From Actinobaculum massiliense (GTDB taxonomy: Bacteria; Actinomycetota; Actinomycetes; Actinomycetales; Actinomycetaceae): a DNA stretch of 64,000 nucleotides. Below, piece after piece: positions 16,751 to 26,163 of this stretch; within the stretch, counting starts at the first letter, position 1; every line of letters starts with the position of its first letter. The notes under the pieces are model-generated. The model worked only from the letters and a program-made list of their open reading frames with translations. It ran no database searches and was not told where the DNA came from. Location: assembly GCF_001457435.1 (NCBI RefSeq), contig NZ_LN881716.1:310001-374000 (forward strand), given 5' to 3'. A program made the position numbers and the translations under genes.

Positions 16751-18904
16751 CTACTCGCCACGCGCGGCGCTACGCTCCGCCTTATATCGATCAAAGAGCG
16801 ACAGCATGCGGGGGTTATCCGCCAGATCATCGATAAGCACCGGCTGCTCGGTGCCATCGGCGAGCGGGACCTTCCAGTTCGGGTATTCCTTATTCGTTCC
16901 GGGCTGGTTTTGCACCCGGCGCTCCCCAACGGCGTCGACCAGTGCGATCGACTGCAACTCACCGGGCGTGCGCGCCATGAAGGCGTGCATTGCTTCAATG
17001 ATTTCGCGTTCGGTGGGCTCGGCGCCGTTGTCCTCCAGCAGGCCCTCGCTACGCAGGCACGCGCGCAGATGCTCCATCTCGCGTTCCCAGTCGGCGCGCA
17101 CTTGCTCGGCCGGCTCGGTGAGAATGCCCAGCATATCGCGCAGATCCACGTGTTCGCCCGCGAGGTATCCGGCAAGCGGCGGCAGATCGTGGGTGTCCAC
17201 GGTGACGAGGGTGTTCGCGCGATACTCGTGCGGAGCCCGGAAATCTTCGCCGTTCTTCTCGAAGAGCACCACCGAAGTGCCGAAAAGCCCGCGCTCCGCG
17301 AGGAAATCGCGCACCCACGGCTCCACGTTGCCCAGGTCTTCGCCGATAAGGAGGGCCCCGGCGCGCTGGGCCTCGAGCATCAGCACACCGATCATCGCCT
17401 CGTGGTTGTAGTAGACGTAGGTTCCCTCGGTGGGCTTCTCCCCCTCGGGAATCCACCACAGACGGAAGAATCCCATAACGTGATCCACTCGTAGACCGCC
17501 GGCATGGCGCAATACTGTGCGGGCCATGTTGCGGATGGGCGCGTAGTGCAGCTTCGAAAGCTCGGCCGGGTTGAATGGCGGCTGGCTCCAGTTCTGGCCC
17601 AGCTGGTTATACATATCCGGCGGGGCGCCCACCGTCACGCCGTGCGCAAAGGCCTCGGGCAAGCTCCACACGTCAGCGCCCTTCGGGTTCACGCCCACCG
17701 CCAGATCGTGCACAATTCCAATGCGCATACCTGAGCTAATTGATTCGCGCTGCGCCGCTGATAGTTGCTCGTCGAGTACCCACTGCATCCAAGCGTAGAA
17801 GTTCACGGAGTCAGAAAGCTCCTCCAGCGCCGCGAGCGCCTGGGAGGTGTCAGGGCTTTCGAGTCCCTCCGGGAAATCCTCACCGTACTTTTCGAACAGC
17901 GCGCACCAAAGAGCAAAGTTTTCCAGGCCCTTGCCCTCGCGCTCACGATATCGGTCAAATGCGCGCTGGCGGGCCGCGCTACGCGGCTCCTCGAAAATAA
18001 CCTGCAGAGCACGCTTTTTGGCAATCCAGGAAGCGTCGCGATCAAGGAAGGAGTTATTCAGCGACTGCTTCTTCGCCGGCTCCCCGGCCCAGTTCAGAAG
18101 CGACCGGCGCCCCGAATCCATGTAGGCGACCTCGCGGATATCCTCCGGGCGAATGTACATCGGGTTGAAGAAGCGGCGAGATACCGGCAGATATGGCGAG
18201 GGCTCGAGCGGCGGCTCCGGCTGGGCCGCGTGGAGCGGATTGACCTGCACGAACTGAGCGCCCAGCGATCCAAAAAGCGAACCAAGTTCGGCCAGGTCGG
18301 CCAGATCGCCAATACCCCAGGATTCGCGAGAACGAACCGAGTAAAGCTGCGCCATCACGCCCCAGCCATCCACGCCGCGCTCGGCAGGTGACGGCATGCG
18401 CTGCGGAACCACAATGAGCATTCCGGAATGTTCCTCCGCCCGGTCTTCGCCCGGCGGACTCACGCGCGCGCGGAGCCGGTGGTAGCCGAGGGGAAGATCC
18501 TGCGGAATCACGAACGACGCCTGCCCGATGAGGCGCCCGTCCACGAGCTGCGGCAAAGTAAAGTCGTCGGTTTGGTTAACCGCGCGTACTTCCCCGTTTT
18601 CAAGTTCGACGTCGACGTCGACCCCCGCGCCGTGGGGCACATGCAACTGAATAACGGCTCCGGCACCCTCGCGAACCACGGTCGTGTCATCGAGAACCTG
18701 GCGCCACGGGCCGAGCTGGGCATCCGCGAGCGCCGACTGCGCTGCCTCTTCCGTCGAAGCATCGACGCCCATGGCCGCGAGGACACGGATCAAGGTGTCA
18801 TCTTCGACCGTGATGTGCTCTCCACCGAAGCTCCAATACGCAGACGAGACGTGATATGCATCTGCGAGTCGGTTGAGAAGGTCCCGCGTTGGCTTCTCTG
18901 CCAT
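16751..18904 (-). CDS. malQ: 4-alpha-glucanotransferase (amylomaltase)
   Basis: This 717-residue GH77 enzyme transfers alpha-1,4-glucan segments between maltodextrins, so maltose and glycogen products can be used. The catalytic motifs are present: LRVDHVMGFFRLW (nucleophile Asp), GEDLG (acid/base Glu) and VDTHDLPPLAGY (transition-state Asp). An extra N-terminal region of about 150 residues is usual for actinobacterial MalQ. AGGAGG lies 4 nt before the ATG. It has its own promoter and no maltose genes beside it. Confidence 0.94.
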   Translation of the reverse strand: MAEKPTRDLLNRLADAYHVSSAYWSFGGEHITVEDDTLIRVLAAMGVDASTEEAAQSALADAQLGPWRQVLDDTTVVREGAGAVIQLHVPHGAGVDVDVELENGEVRAVNQTDDFTLPQLVDGRLIGQASFVIPQDLPLGYHRLRARVSPPGEDRAEEHSGMLIVVPQRMPSPAERGVDGWGVMAQLYSVRSRESWGIGDLADLAELGSLFGSLGAQFVQVNPLHAAQPEPPLEPSPYLPVSRRFFNPMYIRPEDIREVAYMDSGRRSLLNWAGEPAKKQSLNNSFLDRDASWIAKKRALQVIFEEPRSAARQRAFDRYREREGKGLENFALWCALFEKYGEDFPEGLESPDTSQALAALEELSDSVNFYAWMQWVLDEQLSAAQRESISSGMRIGIVHDLAVGVNPKGADVWSLPEAFAHGVTVGAPPDMYNQLGQNWSQPPFNPAELSKLHYAPIRNMARTVLRHAGGLRVDHVMGFFRLWWIPEGEKPTEGTYVYYNHEAMIGVLMLEAQRAGALLIGEDLGNVEPWVRDFLAERGLFGTSVVLFEKNGEDFRAPHEYRANTLVTVDTHDLPPLAGYLAGEHVDLRDMLGILTEPAEQVRADWEREMEHLRACLRSEGLLEDNGAEPTEREIIEAMHAFMARTPGELQSIALVDAVGERRVQNQPGTNKEYPNWKVPLADGTEQPVLIDDLADNPRMLSLFDRYKAERSAARGE

Positions 18905-18958
18905 GTGCCCTCCTGTTGAAATCGCGCGCGATTACGTGTGGTAACGCTAGCTAACAGA

Positions 18959-18988
18959 ATATATGGTAGCGGCCCAAAGCAATAGCAA
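18959..18988 (-). promoter_or_regulatory. Candidate malQ promoter
   Basis: On the minus strand TTGCTA (18983-18988) and TATATT (18959-18964) are spaced by 18 nt, about 55 nt before the malQ start, inside an AT-rich patch. Confidence 0.55.
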
Positions 18989-19053
18989 ATTTTCACCTCT
19001 TTTCAGTGTGTTTTCATAAATGGCCGGCATTCGCCCGCGCTCGAGCTGGAGGG

Positions 19054-19079
19054 GCGCTGGCGCGCCGGAGCGCCAGCGC
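19054..19079. repeat. GC-rich hairpin between malQ and tesB
   Basis: A 10-bp perfect inverted repeat, GCGCTGGCGC (19054-19063) with GCGCCAGCGC (19070-19079). It lies in the 300-bp divergent gap. It resembles the extragenic palindromes common in high-GC genomes; no T-run. Confidence 0.5.
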
Positions 19080-19204
19080 TGACGCTCCGCTGCTTGCCCG
19101 CGCGGCGAACATCTTGCTTTGAGGCGGTGGCTCCGCGCGCCGGGCGGTTAGCATAGAGCTACATGCTCGCGCGGTAGCGCGCAATCGCACGGAAAGGAAC
19201 GAGC

Positions 19205-20137
19205 GTGGAGCGCATTGACATCCCGGAGACCGACACCGAACCTCTGGCGAGTATCTTGAATAATCTCCGGCTTGAGCGGACGGGAGAAAAGACTTACCGC
19301 GGAGTAAGCCTGGTCCAGCTGACCGGTCGCGTCTACGGCGGGCAAGTTTTGGGGCAGGCGACCGTAGCCGCTACGGACCACGTCAATAAGACGCTGGGCC
19401 TGGATCCGGACGTTCGGCTGGCTCATTCCATCACCGGCGCGTTTTTGCGGCCGGGCGATCTGCGCAAGCCCATCGATTTTCGGCTTGAGGACCTCAATGA
19501 CGGTCGATCGTTCTCAACCCGAAACGTGGTGGCGCACCAGGGCGATGAAATCATTTTCTCCGCCCGAGTTTCCTTCCAGCTCCGCCAGCCTGGCCCTTCC
19601 TTCGGTGAGTCTCAGCCGGAGAACGTCACGCCGCCGGAAGACGTTCCCTCGTCGGTAGATTTCTTCGCCGCAATCGACAACGACTACGGCCACATTATGA
19701 GCTCCACCAACGCCTTAGACCTGCGGCACGTGGACGGAATGGTTTACATGAAGCCATCCGCGGAGCGCTCGCCACACCAGTATCTCTGGCTCCGCACGCG
19801 CTCGCCCATGCCGGAAAATTCCAGCCGCACCCTGCAGCGAGCGGTGCTGGGATATTCGGCAGATCAGTTCATGCTCGAACCGGCCCTGCGAGCCCTCGGG
19901 CTTTCCTGGATGTCGCCGATTTCTTCGATCGCTACCCTCGACCACTCCATCTGGTGGCACCGCAACTTCGACATTTCTGACTGGATTCTGGTCGATATGG
20001 AATGCCTCTCCGCGCAAAATGGCCGCGCGCTAGTGCAGGCACGCTTCTTCCAGGACCAAAAGCATGTGGCGACGATGATGCAAGAGGGAATGGTTCGCGT
20101 GCGTAAGGAAAGCGGGCATCGGCAAACCGTCGAGTAG
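19205..20137 (+). CDS. tesB: Acyl-CoA thioesterase II
   Basis: This 310-residue protein is a tandem double-hotdog thioesterase that hydrolyses acyl-CoA to free acid and CoA. Motifs include VYGGQVLGQA in the first hotdog, and YSADQFMLEPALR and LDHSIWWHRNFDISDW in the second, which matches the TesB catalytic region. The start is GTG at 19205 with GGAAAGGA upstream. It stands alone, divergent from malQ and convergent with ettA. Confidence 0.92.
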   Translation: MERIDIPETDTEPLASILNNLRLERTGEKTYRGVSLVQLTGRVYGGQVLGQATVAATDHVNKTLGLDPDVRLAHSITGAFLRPGDLRKPIDFRLEDLNDGRSFSTRNVVAHQGDEIIFSARVSFQLRQPGPSFGESQPENVTPPEDVPSSVDFFAAIDNDYGHIMSSTNALDLRHVDGMVYMKPSAERSPHQYLWLRTRSPMPENSSRTLQRAVLGYSADQFMLEPALRALGLSWMSPISSIATLDHSIWWHRNFDISDWILVDMECLSAQNGRALVQARFFQDQKHVATMMQEGMVRVRKESGHRQTVE

Positions 20138-20236
20138 GCGGCTAGCGCGCTCGCACGCTACGCGCGCCGCTCGCCGGCGCAAACTGCGCCGGGCAAAGCT
20201 TGGGGCCCGCCAAAGTTGACGGACCCCAGTAGCTAG

Positions 20237-21916
20237 TTATCGCGTGAGCTTGCGATGCGTTCCGGCTCCGGGAGCCAGCGCCGCCTCGCCCAGGCGTTCC
20301 ACCTTATTCTTCTCGTAGCCCTGGAAGTTGCCCTCGAACCAGTACCACTGGGCCGGATCTTCGTCGGTGCCCTCCCACGCCAGAATGTGGGTGGCCACGC
20401 GGTCCAGGAACCAGCGGTCGTGCGTAATAACCACCGCGCAACCCGGGAACTGCAGAAGCGCATTTTCCAGGGATCCCAGGGTCTCCACGTCCAAATCGTT
20501 GGTCGGTTCGTCCAGCAGGAGCAGGTTTCCGCCCTGCTTGAGGGTCAGCGCCAGGTTGAGTCGGTTACGCTCGCCGCCCGAAAGCACTCCCGCCTTCTTC
20601 TGCTGGTCGGGCCCCTTGAACCCGAAGGCAGAAACGTAGGCGCGCGAGGGCATTTCAACTCCGCCGACCTGGATGTAATCGAGCCCGTCAGAGACGACCT
20701 CCCAGAGCGTCTTATCCGGATCAATGCCGGCCCGGTTCTGATCAACGTAGGAGATCTTGACGGTTTCGCCAATCTTGAGCTCTCCGCCGTCGAGCGGTTC
20801 GAGCCCCACAATCGTCTTGAACAGGGTCGTTTTTCCGACGCCGTTGGGGCCGATAATGCCGACGATGCCGTTGCGTGGAAGCGAGAAGGACAGGCCGTCG
20901 ATGAGTTTGCGATCGCCGAATCCCTTCTGCAGATCCTTCGCCTCCAGCACCAGGGTGCCCATGCGGGGCCCCGGCGGAATCTGAATCTCTTCGAAATCAA
21001 GCTTGCGGGTGCGCTCAGCCTCCGCCGCCATTTCTTCGTAACGATCCAGACGCGCGCGAGACTTGGCCTGGCGCCCCTTGGCCGAGGACCGCACCCACTC
21101 GAGTTCGTCCTTCAGGCGCTTCTTGAGCTTGGCGTCCTTCTTACCCTGAACCTCCAGGCGTTCCTGCTTCTTTTCAAGGTAGGTGGAGTAGTTGCCCTCA
21201 TAGGGGTAGAGCCGGCCGCGATCGACCTCAGCAATCCACTCGGAAAGATTGTCGAGGAAGTAGCGGTCGTGAGTTACGGCGATCACCGCGCCGGGGTAGG
21301 TCCGCAAATGCTTTTCCAACCAGTCCACCGACTCGGCGTCCAAATGGTTGGTCGGTTCGTCGAGCAGAAGCAGATCCGGTTCTTCAAGCAGAAGCCGGCA
21401 CAGCGCCACGCGACGGCGTTCGCCACCGGATAGCACGCTTACCGGAGTATCGGCCGGCGGGCACCGCAAAGCCTCCATCGCCTGAGCAAGCTGCGAATCC
21501 AAATCCCACGCATTCGCCGCGTCAATTTCGGCCTGGAGCTTGCCCATCTCTTCCATCAGCGCCTCAAAATCGGCGTCGGGATCAGCCATTTGTTCACTGA
21601 TGTCATTGAAGCGATGAATCTTGTCAATGATGTCCTGGCGGCCCAGCTGCACGTTTTCGAGGACGGTTTTGTCCTCATCGAGCGGCGGCTCCTGCTGCAA
21701 AATTCCCACGGTGTAGCCGGGCGAAAGGCGCGCTTCGCCATTGGACGGCTCGTCCAAGCCGGCCATAATCTTCAAAATGGTCGATTTTCCGGCCCCATTC
21801 GGACCCACCATGCCGATCTTCGCGCCCGGATAGAAAGCCATCGTGACGTCGTCGAGGATCACCTTGTCCCCCACGCGCTTGGAGGCATGGATCATCTGGT
21901 AAATAAATTCAGCCAC
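20237..21916 (-). CDS. ettA: Energy-dependent translational throttle protein (ABC-F)
   Basis: This 559-residue ABC-F ATPase has two ABC domains and no membrane part. The first domain has GPNGAGKST and LSGGERRRVALCRLLL; the second has GPNGVGKTT and LSGGERNRLNLALTL. A charged linker (YLEKKQERLEVQ region, about 240-300) joins them. EttA binds the ribosomal E site and gates the first elongation steps according to ATP/ADP. The sequence MAEFIYQMIHASKRVGDK at the start is typical of the actinobacterial orthologue. Confidence 0.95.
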   Translation of the reverse strand: MAEFIYQMIHASKRVGDKVILDDVTMAFYPGAKIGMVGPNGAGKSTILKIMAGLDEPSNGEARLSPGYTVGILQQEPPLDEDKTVLENVQLGRQDIIDKIHRFNDISEQMADPDADFEALMEEMGKLQAEIDAANAWDLDSQLAQAMEALRCPPADTPVSVLSGGERRRVALCRLLLEEPDLLLLDEPTNHLDAESVDWLEKHLRTYPGAVIAVTHDRYFLDNLSEWIAEVDRGRLYPYEGNYSTYLEKKQERLEVQGKKDAKLKKRLKDELEWVRSSAKGRQAKSRARLDRYEEMAAEAERTRKLDFEEIQIPPGPRMGTLVLEAKDLQKGFGDRKLIDGLSFSLPRNGIVGIIGPNGVGKTTLFKTIVGLEPLDGGELKIGETVKISYVDQNRAGIDPDKTLWEVVSDGLDYIQVGGVEMPSRAYVSAFGFKGPDQQKKAGVLSGGERNRLNLALTLKQGGNLLLLDEPTNDLDVETLGSLENALLQFPGCAVVITHDRWFLDRVATHILAWEGTDEDPAQWYWFEGNFQGYEKNKVERLGEAALAPGAGTHRKLTR

Positions 21917-22038
21917 GTTTCCTCAGCTCATGTCAGTCGTATTTTCCAAAATCCGCGATAATTAGGGATTTCGGCCCCGTAACAGCATACAGGGAGACGG
22001 CCTGAAAGTCGCTAGAAGCATCCGCGGCTGAACTCATG

Positions 22039-22590
22039 TCACACCTCCTGCGGCTCCTTTATTTCCCACATATCCGCCGCCGGTGCCCCGTCGTGTTGCT
22101 CCGCTTCCGCGGGGGCACCTTCCTCCTGCCCGACGGCGAACTGGGAATCCTCGGGCCCGGTTTCGCCTGCTCGTAGGCCGACGATCGAGTTGAGGGATCC
22201 GAGGTCTTCTTCCCCGCGGCGCACCTTCGCATAGCTGGCCGTCCCCAGCGAGAGCTCGACTCCCACCGAGTCAGCCACGATTACCAGGCGGGTGCGCGGA
22301 GTGGATTTCTCATCCTCACTCGCGGTCCATTCGCGCGTGGTGAGCCGACCTCGCACCAGCAGCGGGGTTCCCCGCCGGCACGAGTCCGCCATGTTCTTCC
22401 CCAGCACACCGCGAGCGCGCACCTCGTACCAAGTGGTGGCGCCGTCGCGATACTCCTGCTTTTCCCGATCCCAAAAGCTGGGCGTCACGCCTACCGACAC
22501 TTGGGTCACGTCCGAAGACGTTTCATTCTTGAAAATAATTGGATCCGCACCCGCGAACCCCTTGATGGTTACATACGTTTCATTGGACAC
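22039..22590 (-). CDS. ssb: Single-stranded DNA-binding protein (OB fold)
   Basis: This 183-residue protein has an OB fold in residues 1-110 (VTIKGFAGADPII, WYEVRARGVLGKNMADSCRRG, LVRGRL). A variable acidic, Gln/Pro/Ala-rich tail follows, ending PQEV rather than the DDDIPF-type tip of the main SSB. That points to a second SSB (SsbB-like) rather than the replicative one (inference). The GTG start at 22590 has AGGAG 6 nt upstream; the longer frame has unconserved residues. It lies 122 bp upstream of ettA. Confidence 0.85.
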   Translation of the reverse strand: MSNETYVTIKGFAGADPIIFKNETSSDVTQVSVGVTPSFWDREKQEYRDGATTWYEVRARGVLGKNMADSCRRGTPLLVRGRLTTREWTASEDEKSTPRTRLVIVADSVGVELSLGTASYAKVRRGEEDLGSLNSIVGLRAGETGPEDSQFAVGQEEGAPAEAEQHDGAPAADMWEIKEPQEV

Positions 22591-22768
22591 GGTTTTCTCC
22601 TCATCTCTAGCTCTTCGCTTTGTGGAGCGCTCACATATTTGTGAGTCACAGATTTGAGGATGCCGGGTTTTTGCGGCGCGCTTTGGCCACCGCGCGCAAC
22701 CTGTGGATAGGAGCGACGCGAACCGATCTGTGGACACGCAGCCGCGCGCTCGCCGGCGCAGCCGGGCA

Positions 22769-24247
22769 CTAGCCAGCCATGCCGGCGCCCAAAGCCTCGC
22801 GCACCTTACGGTAGGCCCCCAGGATTCGCTCCGTAGGCTCGGCGAATTCCTGGGTCACCACCTTGCGCAAGGCACCGCGAACGGTGTCGTCGTACCGCTG
22901 AGCACCGCGCCGAGCATTCCGGCGCGCGGACCACCACGCAACCGCGAAGAACGCGGCGCAGATAACCACTCCACCGGCAAGCCCGGCATACCAGGGGACG
23001 CGCAGAATTCCGGCGAGCGGCAAGCCCACGCCCGCGATCAACGCCACCACTCCGAGCGCCAAGAGCACAAAAGGTAGCGCGCGGCTCGGCTTCGTGATGG
23101 GAACAGCGCGTAGAGCGGTGCCGGCCGCGCGGCGAATGTGGTCCGCGGGCGGGATCTCCTCCGTCAGCGCTTCTTGCCAGCGCGCCGGCAGACCCGCTCG
23201 CGCGTAGGCAATCCACGACTCGCGTTCGGCTGTAATCATCGATAGGGCGGGTTGCTCCGGGCGCGCTACCGCTCGCTCGCGCGGATCGCTCAGCGCGGCC
23301 GTAATCGCCGGAATACCCGATGCGGAGTATAGGCTATTGGCCACTTCCGCGCGGTTTTCCTCGCTCACCTGCACCGGCGGCTCTTCGTAGCCCTTTGCCA
23401 ATCGCGCTCGCACGGCTTCGAGCTCGGCCGCGGCGGTGCCAAGTGCGCTGTCTGTACGCTGAGAGGCGCGGCGCATTTCCGCCCAAATCTGCTCCAGCCC
23501 GACGCGCTTGAGCCCGGAGGTGGCGTACACAGGGACGCCACCCAAACCGTCTTCCGCAAGCAGGCGCTTCACATCTTCGACGACGTCGCCCACCCGTGCG
23601 GCCGGCAACGTATCTACCTGATTGAGCAGGACGATCATGCGATCCTGGCGGCTTTTCATCGCCGATATATAGGAGGCATGGATCAAATTATCGGCGTATT
23701 TTTGCGGGTCGAGAACCCAAATCAGCAGGTCAACGAGGGGGAGAACGCGGTTTACCTGAGCGGAATTCGAGGCCGCCACCGAATCGTGATCCGGTAAATC
23801 GAGTAGGACCAGGGAACTGATGCCGTGGTCATCGGGAGTGAGGATTGAGTCGTGAGTGATGGCGCGGCGCGGGTTCACACCCATCACCCGCAAAATCGAT
23901 TCGGCCTCGGCGCTCCAAATGCAGGCGGTGATATCCATGCTCGTTGGCCGAATATCGCCGGTTTCGGAAAACTCCAAACCGGTGAGGGCGTTGAACATGG
24001 TGGATTTCCCGGAGCCGGTTCCGCCCGCGAGCGCGGCAACGGTGAGCCCCATCCCCGCATCGAGCCGCTCTTGCACGCTCGCCAATTCGCGGCGGGCGCG
24101 CTCGGAGGCGAAAGGATCGGCGCGATCGCCCGCGACCTCGATTGCTTCCCCGATCGCGCGCGCGAGGTCCGCTACCGGCGCGTGCTCGCCGGGCTCAGCC
24201 GCGCCGAATGCCTCAGCCGCGCGCTGTTCCTGCTCTTTTTCCCCCAT
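22769..24247 (-). CDS. Membrane-anchored dynamin-like/Era-type GTPase
   Basis: This 492-residue protein has a G domain with P-loop GGTGSGKS (residues 75-82), G3 motif LDLPDHDS and G4-like LLNQVD. Near residues 390-440 it has two adjacent hydrophobic helices (LPFVLLALGVVALIAGVGL and AGLAGGVVICAAFFAVAWW), then an amphipathic tail. This is the layout of actinobacterial membrane GTPases annotated as dynamin or 50S-binding GTPases; the function is unsettled. It follows a second GTPase by 76 bp on the same strand, so the two are probably co-transcribed and may act together. Confidence 0.75.
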   Translation of the reverse strand: MGEKEQEQRAAEAFGAAEPGEHAPVADLARAIGEAIEVAGDRADPFASERARRELASVQERLDAGMGLTVAALAGGTGSGKSTMFNALTGLEFSETGDIRPTSMDITACIWSAEAESILRVMGVNPRRAITHDSILTPDDHGISSLVLLDLPDHDSVAASNSAQVNRVLPLVDLLIWVLDPQKYADNLIHASYISAMKSRQDRMIVLLNQVDTLPAARVGDVVEDVKRLLAEDGLGGVPVYATSGLKRVGLEQIWAEMRRASQRTDSALGTAAAELEAVRARLAKGYEEPPVQVSEENRAEVANSLYSASGIPAITAALSDPRERAVARPEQPALSMITAERESWIAYARAGLPARWQEALTEEIPPADHIRRAAGTALRAVPITKPSRALPFVLLALGVVALIAGVGLPLAGILRVPWYAGLAGGVVICAAFFAVAWWSARRNARRGAQRYDDTVRGALRKVVTQEFAEPTERILGAYRKVREALGAGMAG

Positions 24248-24323
24248 GACTCTCCCCTATCTCCTGCTTTGCACTCGCCGCGAGACCGCCGCGCGGGCGC
24301 GGGCGCCAGCCGCCGCCAGACTG

Positions 24324-25865
24324 CTAAAACCTGCGCTTGAATTCTGCCGCGCGCAGCCGCAACTCCCGCCCGTTACCAATGCTTACCGTACCCAAGGCGG
24401 CGCAAAAACCTTCCACGACCTCGTCAATTGCCTCACCTAAAATCTGCGCCAGGCGCTCTCTACCGGTGCGCACCACTTGGCCCTCGGTTGCCTCATTTGT
24501 GAGCGCGACGGCGCCGCTCACGCCCCCGGCCGCCGCGCCAAACAGTGCGGCAGTCCCCTCGTCGCTAAACCAAGCGACGCCATGGCGGCGAGCCAGATCC
24601 CGCAGGGCCACGTCCCAACGGCCGAGGGCCGCCCGCGTCGTCGACTCAAAACTAATTCGCTGCTCGGCATCGGCAATAACTTGGGTGGTGTCCGCGACTC
24701 CGCCGCGCCAGGCCGAGGTGATGTCACTCGATGCCGAAATAAGTGCCCGGCTCAGCGCGGTGCGGATAGCCTTCACAATGCCCTGGTTTACTTCCGCTAC
24801 CGCGACATCCCGCTGCGCGGTACGGCGCCGTTGCAAAAAACCGGGGGCGTTTTTTCCGGCCACGGGCGCCAGGGCTCCCCCGGCTGAGGCGTGGGAAATC
24901 CAGGCCGTGGTCGGCGCGCCCTGCCCAAAGCGGCCGTGACTCGCCAAAGAGACCAGCTGTTCGCGGGTGGCTCGCGCCGCTTCTTGAGCCGCTTCGCGCA
25001 GGGAATCGACCATCAGCGCCTGAGTTTCCACCGCCGCGGAAAGCTCCTCGAGCGTGTTTCCAATCTGCGGAAACATCGAAGCGTTCGAGCGGTCGACCAG
25101 TGCCTGGCCGTACCCCGCGCCCCCGATTGTGGTGAACAATTCGCGTAGCTCTTCGACGTAACTGGCGGACAGAATTCCCTCGTGCGGGCCAGCGTCTGCC
25201 ACGGCCAGTAGCGGGGAATTTCCCAATCCCGCTTCTTCCAGGCGCCCTACCAGGTCAAGGCGAATATTCTCCAAAGCCTTTTCGCCAACACGATTAAGAA
25301 CGACGGCGATGGTGGTTCCCCGCCGGCTTGCCTCAGTCAAAATATCCCAGGCAATAGAATCGCCGTAGCGCGCCGCCGTCGTCACAAAAATCCACAGGTC
25401 AGCCGCATCCAAAAGACGCCGCGATACCTCGCGATTATCCGCGTCAATGGAGTCCAAATCCGGCGCATCAATCACAATAGTTCCGCGCGGAACACCCTCG
25501 GTAACAACGACCTTTCCCATCTCCAACAGCGCGTGCTCACGCACGGCTGACTCATCGTCCGGGTGAACAGCGATTACCGGCGTGCGGGTGGTGGGACGTA
25601 GCACCGAGGCCTCGGACAGCTCCTCACCCAGCAAGGAATTAAACAGTGTTGACTTACCCGCACCCGACGAACCTCCGAAGACGATCACGGCCGGCGTTTC
25701 CCGCTGGCGCAGTTTCGGAAGCACGCGGGTGCGAAGCTGGGTCAGAAGCTGAACTCTTGCTTCGCTCATTTCGGCCGCGCCCGGCATAGCTAGCGGGAGC
25801 CGAGCGCCCTCGAGCGCCGAGATCGTCCTCTCCACTAATTTGGCGAACTCACGTTGGGTAATCAC
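24324..25865 (-). CDS. Dynamin-family GTPase (partner of the downstream GTPase)
   Basis: From the GTG at 25865 this is a 513-residue protein. The P-loop GGSSGAGKS is at residues 64-72, G3 is VIDAPDLDS and G4 is VLNRVG. A helical C-terminal half has a weak hydrophobic patch near AALFGAAAGGVSGAVAL. The frame is open to 25985, but those 40 residues look unconserved and run close to the tRNA gene. AGAGG lies directly before the GTG, so the start is uncertain and a leaderless transcript is possible. Pairs of such GTPases recall bacterial dynamin-like pairs that remodel membranes; that role is inference. Confidence 0.7.
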   Translation of the reverse strand: MITQREFAKLVERTISALEGARLPLAMPGAAEMSEARVQLLTQLRTRVLPKLRQRETPAVIVFGGSSGAGKSTLFNSLLGEELSEASVLRPTTRTPVIAVHPDDESAVREHALLEMGKVVVTEGVPRGTIVIDAPDLDSIDADNREVSRRLLDAADLWIFVTTAARYGDSIAWDILTEASRRGTTIAVVLNRVGEKALENIRLDLVGRLEEAGLGNSPLLAVADAGPHEGILSASYVEELRELFTTIGGAGYGQALVDRSNASMFPQIGNTLEELSAAVETQALMVDSLREAAQEAARATREQLVSLASHGRFGQGAPTTAWISHASAGGALAPVAGKNAPGFLQRRRTAQRDVAVAEVNQGIVKAIRTALSRALISASSDITSAWRGGVADTTQVIADAEQRISFESTTRAALGRWDVALRDLARRHGVAWFSDEGTAALFGAAAGGVSGAVALTNEATEGQVVRTGRERLAQILGEAIDEVVEGFCAALGTVSIGNGRELRLRAAEFKRRF

Positions 25866-26017
25866 CCCTCTATTGTGGCGCAAATTGGTAGTTCTTGCGC
25901 GCGCCAGCAATTCTTTGGGTAGATTATTACCCGATCGTTCTCGGTGGCGTCCGTGGTTCACTCCATGCATTGCATTACTGACCACGCGCGGGCCACGGAG
26001 TAAGATTTACCCTCGTT

Positions 26018-26090
26018 GCCCTCGTAGCTCAGTGGATAGAGCACCGGACTTCTAATCCGTTGGTCGAAGGTTCGAATCCTTTCGAGGGCG
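26018..26090 (+). tRNA. tRNA-Arg (anticodon TCT)
   Basis: Acceptor arms GCCCTCG and CGAGGGC pair fully. The D arm is GCTC/GAGC, the anticodon loop is CTTCTAA and the T loop is TTCGAAT. The 27-43 pair reads as C-U, a small deviation in the anticodon stem. No CCA is encoded. Confidence 0.95.
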
Positions 26091-26163
26091 CTTTTCGTAG
26101 CGCGCGGCAGGCCGGCGCTGGCGCGCCTGCCCCGCGTTGCTGACGGCACAATGCTCGCTGGCG

